DNA of 24,235 bases from contig JALNWY010000027.1 of assembly GCA_023230665.1 (NCBI GenBank), positions 1 through 24,235 of the forward strand, given 5' to 3'. The DNA is from Deltaproteobacteria bacterium. GTDB taxonomy: Bacteria; Desulfobacterota; Desulfomonilia; UBA1062. A model generated the notes under the pieces. That model did not search any database. It saw only the letters and a list, made by a program, of their open reading frames with translations, and was not told the DNA's origin. Positions 15,433-22,437 of the stretch are shown in pieces. Position numbers and translations under genes: made by a program. The first letter of the stretch is position 1. Each line of letters starts with the position of its first letter.

Positions 15433-17796
15433 ATGAGAGCACTCGACCGCAAAATGCTGCGCGACCTGTGGGGGATGCGGGGGCAGGCCCTGGCCATTGT
15501 CTTCGTGATCCTGAGCGGGGTCGCCACCTATGTGTCCATGACAAGTGTGATGGATTCGCTCCAGCAGACGCTTCGCACCTATTATGCAGAGTATGGTTTC
15601 GCCGACGGGTTTGCCACGGTGCGCAGGGCCCCTGAGCTCCTGCTGGAGAGGATCAGGGAGATACCCGGGATCAACGCGGTCGAGACGCGGGTGGTCTCAC
15701 GGGTGAATCTGGAGATCGAAGGCTTTGGCGAGCCGGTATCCGGCACGATCGTATCCGTGCCCGAAGGAGAACAGCCTGTCCTGAACCGGCTCTTCATCCG
15801 GGAAGGGCGTCTCGTGCAGCCCGGAAGGGAAAACGAGGTGGTGCTCAACGAGCCCTTTGCCGAGGCGCACGGGCTAAGGTCCGGAGACCGCATCGCCGCG
15901 ATCATGAACGGCCGGTACCGGGACCTGAACATTGTGGGCATCGGGCTCTCGCCCGAATTTCTCATGCAGATCGACCCGGCATCCATCTTTCCCGATCCCA
16001 TGCGCTACGGGGTGATGTGGATGGGCCGCTCCGGGCTCGAAGCAGCCTACGACATGGACGGGGCCTTCAACGACATCGCCTTCACTTTGGCGCCCGGCGC
16101 TGACATCCACGAGGTCATCGACCGGCTCGACCGGATCTTAAGGCCCTATGGAGGCCAGGGCGCCTTCGGGAGGGAAGACCAGCAGTCGCACTTCTTCATC
16201 ACCGAGGAGTTCCGCCAGCTCGAGCGAACAGCCACCATACTCCCCGTGATCTTTCTGGGAGTTGCCGCATTTCTGCTCAACATCGTGATATCGAGGCTCA
16301 TCAGCCTGCAGCGCGAGCAGATCGCCGTGCTCAAGGCCTTCGGATACAGCACCCTCGATGTAGGGGTTCACTACGGAAAGCTCGTGCTTCTCATCGTGAT
16401 CATGGGAGCCGCGGCCGGGACTCTGCTCGGATGCTGGCTGGGCAGGCAGCTCGGAGATCTCTATCTGCGCTACTACCGGTTCCCGTATCTGGACTTTGCC
16501 CTTGAGCCGTCGGTGATGGTCACAGCATCTGCCCTGACCATCGGTGCCGCGCTCATCGGGGTGGCGCAGGCTGTTGGCCGCGCGGTGAAGCTGCCTCCCG
16601 CCGAGGCAATGCGGCCGGCGCCTCCGGCTACGTTTCGGGCCACCCTGGTAGAGCGCCTGGGGCTCCAGCGGTTTTTCTCCCAGCCTACCCGAATGATCAT
16701 GCGCGACCTGGAGCGCAGGCCCCTCAAGGCGCTGCTCACCATATTGGGCATATCGAGTTCATGCGCCATTCTCATCATGGGGCTGTTTTTCTATGATTCA
16801 TTCGACTACGTGATCCACGTTCAATTCGGGCTCGCCCAGCGCGAGGACATGACCGTCACCTTCACCGATCCCACCTCCACGGCCGCGGTCTTTGAGCTGA
16901 AGAGCCTGCCCGGCGTGATCCATGCCGAGCCGTTCCGCACTGTGCCGGTCGAGCTGCGCCATGGGCATTTGAGCTTTCAGACCGGTATCGAGGGAATTCC
17001 TCGGGACCCGCACCTTCGCCGCCTCATCGACACCGACCTGAAACCGGTTACCATCCCGCCAGAGGGACTTCTCATCACCGAGAGACTGGCGCGGATTCTG
17101 GATGTCAGGCCCGGCGACAAGGTGATCGTGGAGGTGCAGGAGGGCGGCCGGTACACGAGCAGCATCCCGGTAGCCGGGATCACCCGGCAGTTCGTCGGCG
17201 TGGCAGCGTACATGGACATGGAAGCGGTAAACCGGCTTGCCGGTCTCGGCCAGGCCGTATCCGGGGCCTTTCTCATGATCGATCGTGCCTTTGAGCAGGA
17301 GATCACGGATTCTCTCACCGAACGGCCGCGCGTGGCGGGCATCGCGTTCCAGGACCGGGCGATCCGGGCCTTCCGCGACACGATCGCGCAAACCATGCTC
17401 ACCTATACGTTTGTCCTGAGTCTTTTTGCCGGAGTGATCACGTTCGGGGTAGTGTACAACAGCGCCCGGATCATGCTCTCCGAGCGCGACCGCGAGCTGG
17501 CGAGCCTGCGGGTCCTCGGATTCACCAAGGCAGAGGTGAGATATATCCTGCTGGGCGAGCTTGCGGTCATGATCCTGCTGTCCATCCCGCTCGGCCTGGT
17601 TCTGGGAGCGCTCGCGAGCGCAGGATTCGCCAGGTCCCTGCAGACAGATATGTACCAGCTGCCCTTTGTCCTGGGCAAGGGCACCCTTGTCCAGGCCTCC
17701 CTGATCGTGCTCGGGGCATCGGCCGCTTCAGCAATGCTTGTGAGCCTGAGGCTGAACAGACTGGACCTCATCGGGGTCCTGAAAACGAGGGAATAG
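15433..17796 (+). CDS. FtsX/MacB-type ABC permease (duplicated)
   Basis: A 787-residue permease built from two FtsX-type halves. After an N-terminal membrane helix (about 17-38) comes a large MacB-like periplasmic domain, then three helices around 268-290, 318-342 and 362-385 with the LQREQIAVLKAFGYS cytoplasmic loop. The second half repeats this: a helix near 433-452, a periplasmic domain, then three helices near 662-685, 712-738 and 758-776 with the matching loop RDRELASLRVLGFTKAEV. This twice-repeated plan is usual for DevC/YknZ-like and lipoprotein-release-like permeases. The gene starts four bases after the ATPase and ends flush against the adaptor gene. The substrate is unknown; lipid, lipoprotein or small-molecule export are all possible. 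Confidence 0.92.
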   Translation: MRALDRKMLRDLWGMRGQALAIVFVILSGVATYVSMTSVMDSLQQTLRTYYAEYGFADGFATVRRAPELLLERIREIPGINAVETRVVSRVNLEIEGFGEPVSGTIVSVPEGEQPVLNRLFIREGRLVQPGRENEVVLNEPFAEAHGLRSGDRIAAIMNGRYRDLNIVGIGLSPEFLMQIDPASIFPDPMRYGVMWMGRSGLEAAYDMDGAFNDIAFTLAPGADIHEVIDRLDRILRPYGGQGAFGREDQQSHFFITEEFRQLERTATILPVIFLGVAAFLLNIVISRLISLQREQIAVLKAFGYSTLDVGVHYGKLVLLIVIMGAAAGTLLGCWLGRQLGDLYLRYYRFPYLDFALEPSVMVTASALTIGAALIGVAQAVGRAVKLPPAEAMRPAPPATFRATLVERLGLQRFFSQPTRMIMRDLERRPLKALLTILGISSSCAILIMGLFFYDSFDYVIHVQFGLAQREDMTVTFTDPTSTAAVFELKSLPGVIHAEPFRTVPVELRHGHLSFQTGIEGIPRDPHLRRLIDTDLKPVTIPPEGLLITERLARILDVRPGDKVIVEVQEGGRYTSSIPVAGITRQFVGVAAYMDMEAVNRLAGLGQAVSGAFLMIDRAFEQEITDSLTERPRVAGIAFQDRAIRAFRDTIAQTMLTYTFVLSLFAGVITFGVVYNSARIMLSERDRELASLRVLGFTKAEVRYILLGELAVMILLSIPLGLVLGALASAGFARSLQTDMYQLPFVLGKGTLVQASLIVLGASAASAMLVSLRLNRLDLIGVLKTRE

Positions 17797-18999
17797 ATGC
17801 CGAAGCTGATGCGCAGACAGATCGCAATCATCGTCCTGGCGGTGCTCGGGGCGGTCCTGCTGGTGTACCTGCTGCTGCCGTCGCCCGTCGAGGTGCGGAC
17901 GGCCCGGGTGGGCTATGCCCCGCTGCAGGTGATCGTGGAAGAAGAGGGCGAGACAAGGGTAAAGAACCGGTTCACCATTTCTTCGCCCGTAGCCGCCACG
18001 ATCCGGCGCATTCATCTGGAGGCCGGGGACCGGGTCAGGCAGGGGCAGCCCCTGGTGTTCCTGGAGGGGCCCCGGGCCTCGATCCTGGACGTGCGCGCCC
18101 GGGATGAGGCTGCTGCGGGCGCCCAGGCGGCCGCAGCCCGGCTGGAGCAGGCCAGGGAGCAGACCAGGGCCGCGCAGGCTTCCGCCAAGCTTGCGGCCAC
18201 CGAGCTTGCACGGACCCAGGCACTTTTCGAGTCCGGAGCGGTTTCGCGGCAGGACCTGGACGAGGCGAGGACCGCAGCCTCACAGGCCGATGCGGACCTG
18301 GAGGCGGTACGAGCCCGGGTGACGACCGCACGAGCCGAGCTCGAGGCGGCCAGGGCTACACTGCGCAGCGTCTCGGAAGGCCAAGGGGATACCGGCGTAC
18401 AGGACATCCTGCGTTCGCCCGTCACGGGCAGGGTCCTGGCCGTGCACCAGAGGAACGAAGGATTCGTGAATGCAGGAGAGCCGCTTGTGGATGTGGGGGA
18501 TATCGATCGGCTGGAGGTATGGACCGATGTTCTTTCCCAGGACGCGGTCGGCATACGGCCCGGTACCCGTGTTCTGTTCGTCCGGTGGGGTGGCGATGCA
18601 ACTCTCGAAGGCGTTGTCGATCGGATCGAACCCCAGGGGACCACAGTGGTATCAGCGCTGGGTGTCGAAGAACAGCGCGTTCAGGTGATTGCGGACATTG
18701 CATCGCCAAAACATGCCTGGACAGGCCTCGGCTCGGGATACCGCGTGCTGTCCAGGTTCGTGATATGGGAGCACGACCGGGTGCTCCAGGCGCCTGCAGG
18801 CGCTCTTTTCCGCGTGCAGGACGGCTGGGCCGCCTTCAGGGTCGAGAACGGCAGGGCGGTCAGGAAGCGGGTCATGACAGGGCAACGATCAGGGCTCGCC
18901 GTGCAGGTTCTGGACGGGCTCGGCCACGGTGACGTGGTGATCGTTCACCCGGACGATTCCATCAAAGAGGGGATACGTGTCAGTCCGCAGGAAGATTGA
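17797..18999 (+). CDS. HlyD/MacA-family periplasmic adaptor protein
   Basis: A 400-residue membrane-fusion protein. It has an N-terminal membrane anchor (about residues 8-27), a first lipoyl half (FTISSPVAATIRRIHLEAGDRVRQGQPL), an Ala-, Arg- and Glu-rich coiled-coil hairpin (about 95-200), a second lipoyl half (ILRSPVTGRVLAVHQRNEGFVNAGEPL), a beta-barrel, and the C-terminal membrane-proximal domain (RVLQAPAGALFRVQDGWAAFRVENGRAVRKRV). Its ATG directly follows the permease stop codon, with GAGGG inside the end of the permease gene, so the three genes are one operon. It should connect the permease to an outer-membrane channel; no TolC-like gene lies in the window. Confidence 0.92.
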   Translation: MPKLMRRQIAIIVLAVLGAVLLVYLLLPSPVEVRTARVGYAPLQVIVEEEGETRVKNRFTISSPVAATIRRIHLEAGDRVRQGQPLVFLEGPRASILDVRARDEAAAGAQAAAARLEQAREQTRAAQASAKLAATELARTQALFESGAVSRQDLDEARTAASQADADLEAVRARVTTARAELEAARATLRSVSEGQGDTGVQDILRSPVTGRVLAVHQRNEGFVNAGEPLVDVGDIDRLEVWTDVLSQDAVGIRPGTRVLFVRWGGDATLEGVVDRIEPQGTTVVSALGVEEQRVQVIADIASPKHAWTGLGSGYRVLSRFVIWEHDRVLQAPAGALFRVQDGWAAFRVENGRAVRKRVMTGQRSGLAVQVLDGLGHGDVVIVHPDDSIKEGIRVSPQED

Positions 19000-19080
19000 G
19001 CCGGCCGGGGATGGATCTCCTTCCTGCCGCAGGCCCATCCGTTCTGATCGGCAAGAACTCATCGATGCATGCGGCACGCT

Positions 19081-19186
19081 CGTAATGGCTCAGTCTCGGG
19101 GAATATGCTATAATTACAGCTATAGTAAATCCCGGATGTTCTATACTGATCTCGCTGGGAATTTCCCCCGAAACTGAGCCATTACG
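19081..19186. mobile_element. MITE-like element with long terminal inverted repeats
   Basis: CGTAATGGCTCAGT (19081-19094) and ACTGAGCCATTACG (19173-19186) are exactly complementary. After one mismatch the pairing continues inward (TCGGGG with CCCCGA, then GAA with TTC across a bulge), giving a stem of roughly 24 bp. The 106-bp unit has an AT-rich interior and no coding capacity. This is the form of a non-autonomous miniature inverted-repeat element, mobilised by a transposase elsewhere. I could not find a target-site duplication. A large regulatory hairpin is the alternative. Confidence 0.55.
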
Positions 19187-19205
19187 CAGGGTCAATGAAT
19201 TCGAT

Positions 19206-19234
19206 TTGCAACACACAGCAAGATGAGATAAAAT
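19206..19234 (+). promoter_or_regulatory. sigma70-like promoter candidate for the HisF-like transcript
   Basis: TTGCAA (19206-19211) is followed after exactly 17 bases by TAAAAT (19229-19234), a five-of-six -10 match. Transcription from it would begin near 19241, a few bases before the 47-codon ORF and about 370 bases before the HisF-like gene. Confidence 0.5.
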
Positions 19235-19246
19235 TCTTAGGATTTT

Positions 19247-19390
19247 ATGGGAGAGAGACGAGGATGCCCACACAGGCTGCCTATTGTTATCCATGGCAAC
19301 ATCGTCATCAGGCAGACCCTCGCCAAACTGGGCTTTGAGGTGAGCTATTCGCTGAAGAACGAGGTTTTTCAGGTGGAGATCACTGTCTGA
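19247..19390 (+). CDS. possible 47-codon leader ORF or gene remnant
   Basis: ATG at 19247 to TGA at 19390 encodes 47 residues. The C-terminal half (LPIVIHGNIVIRQTL, then KLGFEVSYSLKNEVFQVEITV split by no stop) has the composition of a real folded protein, with alternating hydrophobic residues. I do not recognise a family. No good ribosome-binding site precedes the ATG, and transcription may start only a few bases upstream. It may be a leader peptide, a small protein, or the tail of a gene cut by the neighbouring MITE-like insertion. Confidence 0.3.
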   Translation: MGERRGCPHRLPIVIHGNIVIRQTLAKLGFEVSYSLKNEVFQVEITV

Positions 19391-19533
19391 TGTCATGCTC
19401 CGGGGCATGGGAATCCACTTTCTTTGTCCGCTTTCGGAGGACAGGGGAGTGAGGATCTCATGGCCGTTGAAGCTCTTCGTTGTAACCGGTCCGGAGGGCT
19501 TGCCTTTGGATCAATGCTATCGATCCTGATGTA

Positions 19534-19568
19534 TTTGCCGTCCACCGGGTCACCCGCTGGACGGCAAA
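19534..19568 (+). promoter_or_regulatory. strong hairpin in the leader of the HisF-like gene
   Basis: TTTGCCGTCCA (19534-19544) pairs exactly with TGGACGGCAAA (19558-19568). After one C/C mismatch, CGGG pairs with CCCG around a TCA triloop. It ends about 40 bases before the gene's start codon. No U-tract follows on the plus strand, so it is not a standard terminator; a leader stem or a protein-binding palindrome is more likely. Confidence 0.5.
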
Positions 19569-19609
19569 AGAGTCATAAGACAGGGTAGGGAAAGGAGAGA
19601 GAACAAGAA

Positions 19610-20368
19610 ATGATAAAGATCATGCCATGCCTTGATATGAAAGACGGGCGGGTCGTCAAGGGGGTTCATTTCGTCGACCTGAAGGATGCGGGCGACCCGG
19701 TGGAGGCGGCCGCCATCTACCAGAAGGAAGGTGCTGACGAGCTCGCCATGCTCGATATCGCGGCAACCCTCGAAAACCGCAAGACCCGGCTGGAATGGGT
19801 CAAAAACGTGTCTGCGGTTGTCGACATACCGCTCACGGTGGGGGGCGGTATTTCTTCACTGGAAGATATCGAGATGCTGCTTGCCGCCGGAGCGAACAGT
19901 GTTTCCATGAACAGCGCAGCGGTCAAACGGCCCAAGCTGGTGAGCGAGGCTGCCCGCGAGTTCGGCACGAACCGAATCACCGTGGCTGTCGATGCCAGAC
20001 GAAACCATGCAATGCCCTCCGGGTTCGAGCTGGTGGTGTCCGGAGGTACCCTGGCTGCGGGAAAGGACGCTGTCGAGTGGGCCAGGCAGTGCGAAGCCAT
20101 GGGCGCCGGGGTGATCCTGCCCACCAGTATGGACGGCGACGGGACCCGGGCCGGCTATGACATCGAATTCACCCGGGCCATCTCCCGGGCGGTCATGGTT
20201 CCGGTGGTTGCTTCAGGAGGCGCGGGCAAGCTGGAAGACTTCTACCAGGCAGTCGTGGAGGGTGGAGCTGCAGTGCTGCTTGCCGCGTCGGTTTTTCACT
20301 TTCGTGTGCTGAGCATCCGGCAGGTCAAGGAGTACCTGCGCGAGAGAGGGGTGGAGGTCTCCCTGTAG
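19610..20368 (+). CDS. HisF-like protein (imidazole glycerol phosphate synthase cyclase subunit paralogue)
   Basis: A 252-residue (beta/alpha)8 barrel clearly homologous to HisF over its whole length: PCLDMKDGRVVKGVHF, LTVGGGISSLEDI, VSMNSAAV, VAVDARRN, LPTSMDGDGTRAGYD, VVASGGAGKLEDFY and AASVFHF. The two catalytic aspartates of HisF are Asp9 and Asp128 here. Compared with Thermotoga HisF, three of the four ammonia-gate residues differ: Arg5 is Lys3, Lys99 is Ser97 and Glu167 is Val168; only Glu46 (Glu44) is kept. Leu170 of the LLTS motif is Pro171 and the next-loop Arg is Gly176. No hisH, hisA, hisI or other histidine gene is near. It may be a HisF that uses free ammonia, or a paralogue with another job. 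GGAGAGAG precedes the ATG. Confidence 0.88.
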   Translation: MIKIMPCLDMKDGRVVKGVHFVDLKDAGDPVEAAAIYQKEGADELAMLDIAATLENRKTRLEWVKNVSAVVDIPLTVGGGISSLEDIEMLLAAGANSVSMNSAAVKRPKLVSEAAREFGTNRITVAVDARRNHAMPSGFELVVSGGTLAAGKDAVEWARQCEAMGAGVILPTSMDGDGTRAGYDIEFTRAISRAVMVPVVASGGAGKLEDFYQAVVEGGAAVLLAASVFHFRVLSIRQVKEYLRERGVEVSL

Positions 20369-20478
20369 GGGCCCGGACTTCTATCGTTGCGAGTCGATTT
20401 CCGTAAGATCCGGGTCTCTGTGAGGGCGCCCCGGGAAGGCAGGCGAGCAATCGCGTGATGCCTCTTGAGGGGCTGCCC

Positions 20479-20509
20479 TTGAGAACACTGCAATGCCCGA
20501 GAATATTAT
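20479..20509 (+). promoter_or_regulatory. weak promoter candidate for the small membrane protein gene
   Basis: TTGAGA (20479-20484) and TATTAT (20504-20509) are separated by 19 bases, slightly longer than ideal. They lie about 85 bases upstream of the small gene's ATG. Confidence 0.3.
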
Positions 20510-20595
20510 TCGTAGCAGCTTTGGCAATGTGTCCCCGGCCATTTTACTAAGGCCGGGAAACAGCAGAATCCGTACAAGGGTGAGGGCTCGGGCAT
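20493..20595. repeat. 9-bp inverted repeat enclosing a hairpin before the small membrane gene
   Basis: ATGCCCGAG (20493-20501) is complementary to CTCGGGCAT (20587-20595), which includes the first two bases of the start codon. Between them CCCGGCC (20534-20540) pairs with GGCCGGG (20551-20557). If transcribed from further upstream, the structure could hide the start codon; if the promoter at 20479-20509 is used, the left arm is not in the RNA. Confidence 0.3.
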
Positions 20596-20857
20596 GAAAA
20601 CGATTGCGTTTCCCCTCGGTCTTTTCGTGGCAGTCATGGGTCTTCTGGGCTTTGCATGGCCCGGCACGCTCATCTCCGTGGTCAGGCGGCTTGCAAGCCC
20701 TGCAGGGGTATATGCCGCAGCAGGGATACGGCTGATCATGGGTCTGGCGCTCTACCTGCCGGCACCGGTTTCCCGCATTCCCCATGCCATACGCACCCTC
20801 GGCGACATCACCCTGGTTGCGGGCTCCGCCACACCCTTTTTCGGGCAACGGCCGTGA
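20594..20857 (+). CDS. small integral membrane protein
   Basis: An 87-residue protein with an N-terminal hydrophobic helix (about 5-28), a second around 38-56 and a shorter C-terminal one (about 66-82). The form 'GLLGFAWPGTL...PAGVYAAAGIRLIMGLALYLPAPVSR...LGDITLVAGSATPFFG' matches a widespread family of small, uncharacterised bacterial inner-membrane proteins that I recognise by pattern but cannot name with a domain number. A GAGGG lies eight bases before the ATG. The PSRP gene follows after 74 bases on the same strand and may be co-transcribed. Confidence 0.8.
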   Translation: MKTIAFPLGLFVAVMGLLGFAWPGTLISVVRRLASPAGVYAAAGIRLIMGLALYLPAPVSRIPHAIRTLGDITLVAGSATPFFGQRP

Positions 20858-20931
20858 ATGACTCAGGGAAGGGCGCACGAAACACAGGATGCGCGAAAGG
20901 CGCTTGAAGGAGAAGGAACAGAGACCGATCC

Positions 20932-21741
20932 ATGGCAAACACAACCCATCCCATATACATCGTGTCCGGGGGCGCGGGGACCAGCGGCGAGCAGGTCGTC
21001 AATACTGTGCTGGCCCAGTTTCCGGGCAATGGGGTATCCGTGTTTATCCAAGGGAATATCCGGCTCGGCTCACAGGTCGAACAAGTGGTGAGCGAGGCGA
21101 AAGAGCGCAACGGCATCATCGTTCACACCCTGGTCGATTCCATGCTCAGAAACACCCTGCTCCAACTGACAAGAGAACAGGGCATCATCGAGGTGGATCT
21201 GATGGGTCCGCTGCTCGACCGGCTCTCAACCATGCTCGGCAGGGCCCCTCTGGGCCGCCCCGGCCTCTACCGCGAGCTGCGCAAAGAGTATTTCGACCGG
21301 GTATCCGCCATGGACTTTGCCATGTCGCACGATGACGGCCAGAGTCCTGGAGACTGGCTAAAGGCCGATGTGCTGATCATCGGAGTGTCCAGGACGGGCA
21401 AGACCCCCTTGTGTGTGTACCTGTCGGTTCTGGGGCTGAAGGCAGCCAACTGTCCCATCATTTCCGGAACGCCCATGCCCGGAGAGCTCTATCTAATGGA
21501 ACAGTCGCGTGTGGCGGGCTTGAGCATCGACCCCGACCGTCTGCTGGCGATCAGGAGCAGAAGGATGGATCGTATCGGATCACCGGCCCGAACGGGCTAT
21601 ACCGACCCTGACGTGATCGACGAAGACATAGCCGAGGCGCGGCGGGTGTTCAACAAAGGAGGATTCTTTGTCGTCAACATGACCGACAGGACCATCGAGG
21701 CCGGCGCCGACGAGATCATAAAACAAGTCGGCAGGATATGA
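20932..21741 (+). CDS. PEP synthase / PPDK regulatory protein (bifunctional kinase-pyrophosphorylase)
   Basis: A 269-residue protein of the PSRP (former DUF299) family. These enzymes inactivate phosphoenolpyruvate synthase or pyruvate phosphate dikinase by ADP-dependent phosphorylation of a Thr, and reactivate it by Pi-dependent removal with PPi release. The P-loop-like GVSRTGKTP lies at 151-159, and the N-terminal IYIVSGGAGTSGEQV, DFAMSHDDGQ and YTDPDVIDEDIAEARRVF segments are family-typical; length is normal. The target ppsA or ppdK gene is not in the window. An AAGGAG stretch lies about 18 bases before the ATG, farther than usual. Confidence 0.92.
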   Translation: MANTTHPIYIVSGGAGTSGEQVVNTVLAQFPGNGVSVFIQGNIRLGSQVEQVVSEAKERNGIIVHTLVDSMLRNTLLQLTREQGIIEVDLMGPLLDRLSTMLGRAPLGRPGLYRELRKEYFDRVSAMDFAMSHDDGQSPGDWLKADVLIIGVSRTGKTPLCVYLSVLGLKAANCPIISGTPMPGELYLMEQSRVAGLSIDPDRLLAIRSRRMDRIGSPARTGYTDPDVIDEDIAEARRVFNKGGFFVVNMTDRTIEAGADEIIKQVGRI

Positions 21742-21836
21742 ATCATGTCGCGGAGCAGAGCATCCGTACGAGGCGGCTTTAACAAAGGTTTGGTTTTTTT
21801 CATCCGTCATACTCAACCCTTAAGGAGGAAATAATC

Positions 21837-22127
21837 ATGCCCAAGGTTGAATTTACCCAGGAAAATATCGGCAAATGCCTGTGCGGCGAGTGCCCTGTCC
21901 AGGTGCGAAGCGCCTGTGCCAAGGAAAAATACGCAGAGGCCAAGAAGGTGGAGGGAATGCCCAGGCCAGAACAGGTTCCGGGTCTCTACTGCTCCACGGG
22001 AAACGCCACCTGCCAGGACCTCAGGTGGGTGGAGCACTGCCTGTGCCCGGGCTGCCTGGTATGGGCAGAGAACAGCCTTAAAACGAATCACTATTGCTCC
22101 CGCGGAAGCGCGGACCAGAGCGAGTGA
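21837..22127 (+). CDS. cysteine-rich DUF2769 family protein
   Basis: A 96-residue soluble protein with ten cysteines: Cys14, 16, 19, 27, 52, 59, 68, 70, 73 and 87. The arrangement CLCGECPVQ ... YCSTGNATC ... CLCPGCLVW ... YCSRG fits the DUF2769 family, known from methanogens and sulfate or syntrophic deltaproteobacteria. The paired CxC-x2-C clusters suggest zinc or iron-sulfur binding; no redox partner is encoded beside it. A near-perfect AAGGAGG eight bases before the ATG predicts strong translation. It is 95 bases after the PSRP gene and probably has its own promoter or shares that operon. Confidence 0.82.
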   Translation: MPKVEFTQENIGKCLCGECPVQVRSACAKEKYAEAKKVEGMPRPEQVPGLYCSTGNATCQDLRWVEHCLCPGCLVWAENSLKTNHYCSRGSADQSE

Positions 22128-22155
22128 ACCATGGGGAAGGGGTTACCTTGCCCTT

Positions 22156-22401
22156 GCTGCCGCCCGCGAGGTCTTTGAGGAGCATCTCGACCTCGCCCAG
22201 AAAGGCGATCTGGAAACCGATCTCAAGCATAACTTTGTCCTAGACTGCGTGCTCCTCCAGCAGTTATGGTGTGTTCCGCGGCCATCAGGGTGTCCGCGAC
22301 GCGGCCGAACTTCAGGAGAATCAACCTTCAGCCCTGCCTTCCGGCAGCCCGGCACGGTCGCTCTTCCCGGCGGAATGCATGATCTGCCGTGGATTTCTTA
22401 A
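22156..22401 (+). pseudogene. frameshifted, truncated SnoaL-like (NTF2-superfamily) gene
   Basis: One frame reads AAREVFEEHLDLAQKGDLE then TDLKHNFVLDCVLLQ (to about 22260). One base out, the next frame continues SYGVFRGHQGVRDAAELQENQ (22262-22324). The two join into the N-terminal half of a SnoaL-like polyketide-cyclase-fold protein, whose members carry FEEHL...GDLETDL...V(L/F)RGH-GVR. From about 22339 a third, doubtful piece (FRQPGTVALPGG, then PWIS) returns to the first frame and stops at 22401, where the family normally runs about 40 residues more. No good start codon is in frame. One extra base near 22258-22262 explains the first break. A real decayed gene is likelier than an assembly error because the 3' part is also degraded. 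Confidence 0.65.
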
Positions 22402-22437
22402 GGACAGAAAAATTCAGCAGGAATGAAAGGACATGAG

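Larger units (their letters stand above)
19000..19609. other. gene-poor region before the HisF-like gene
   Basis: About 610 bases without a large gene. In order it holds the MITE-like element (19081-19186), a promoter candidate (19206-19234), a 47-codon ORF (19247-19390) and a strong hairpin (19534-19568). A small imperfect stem (CATGC/GCATG) lies near 19394-19409. No other feature was found. Confidence 0.6.

Noticed and set aside
19610..20368. The HisF-like gene as HisA
   Set aside because: PCLD, the VAVDA aspartate strand, TSMDGDGT and AASVFHF are HisF signatures, and the length and C-terminus match HisF, not HisA.
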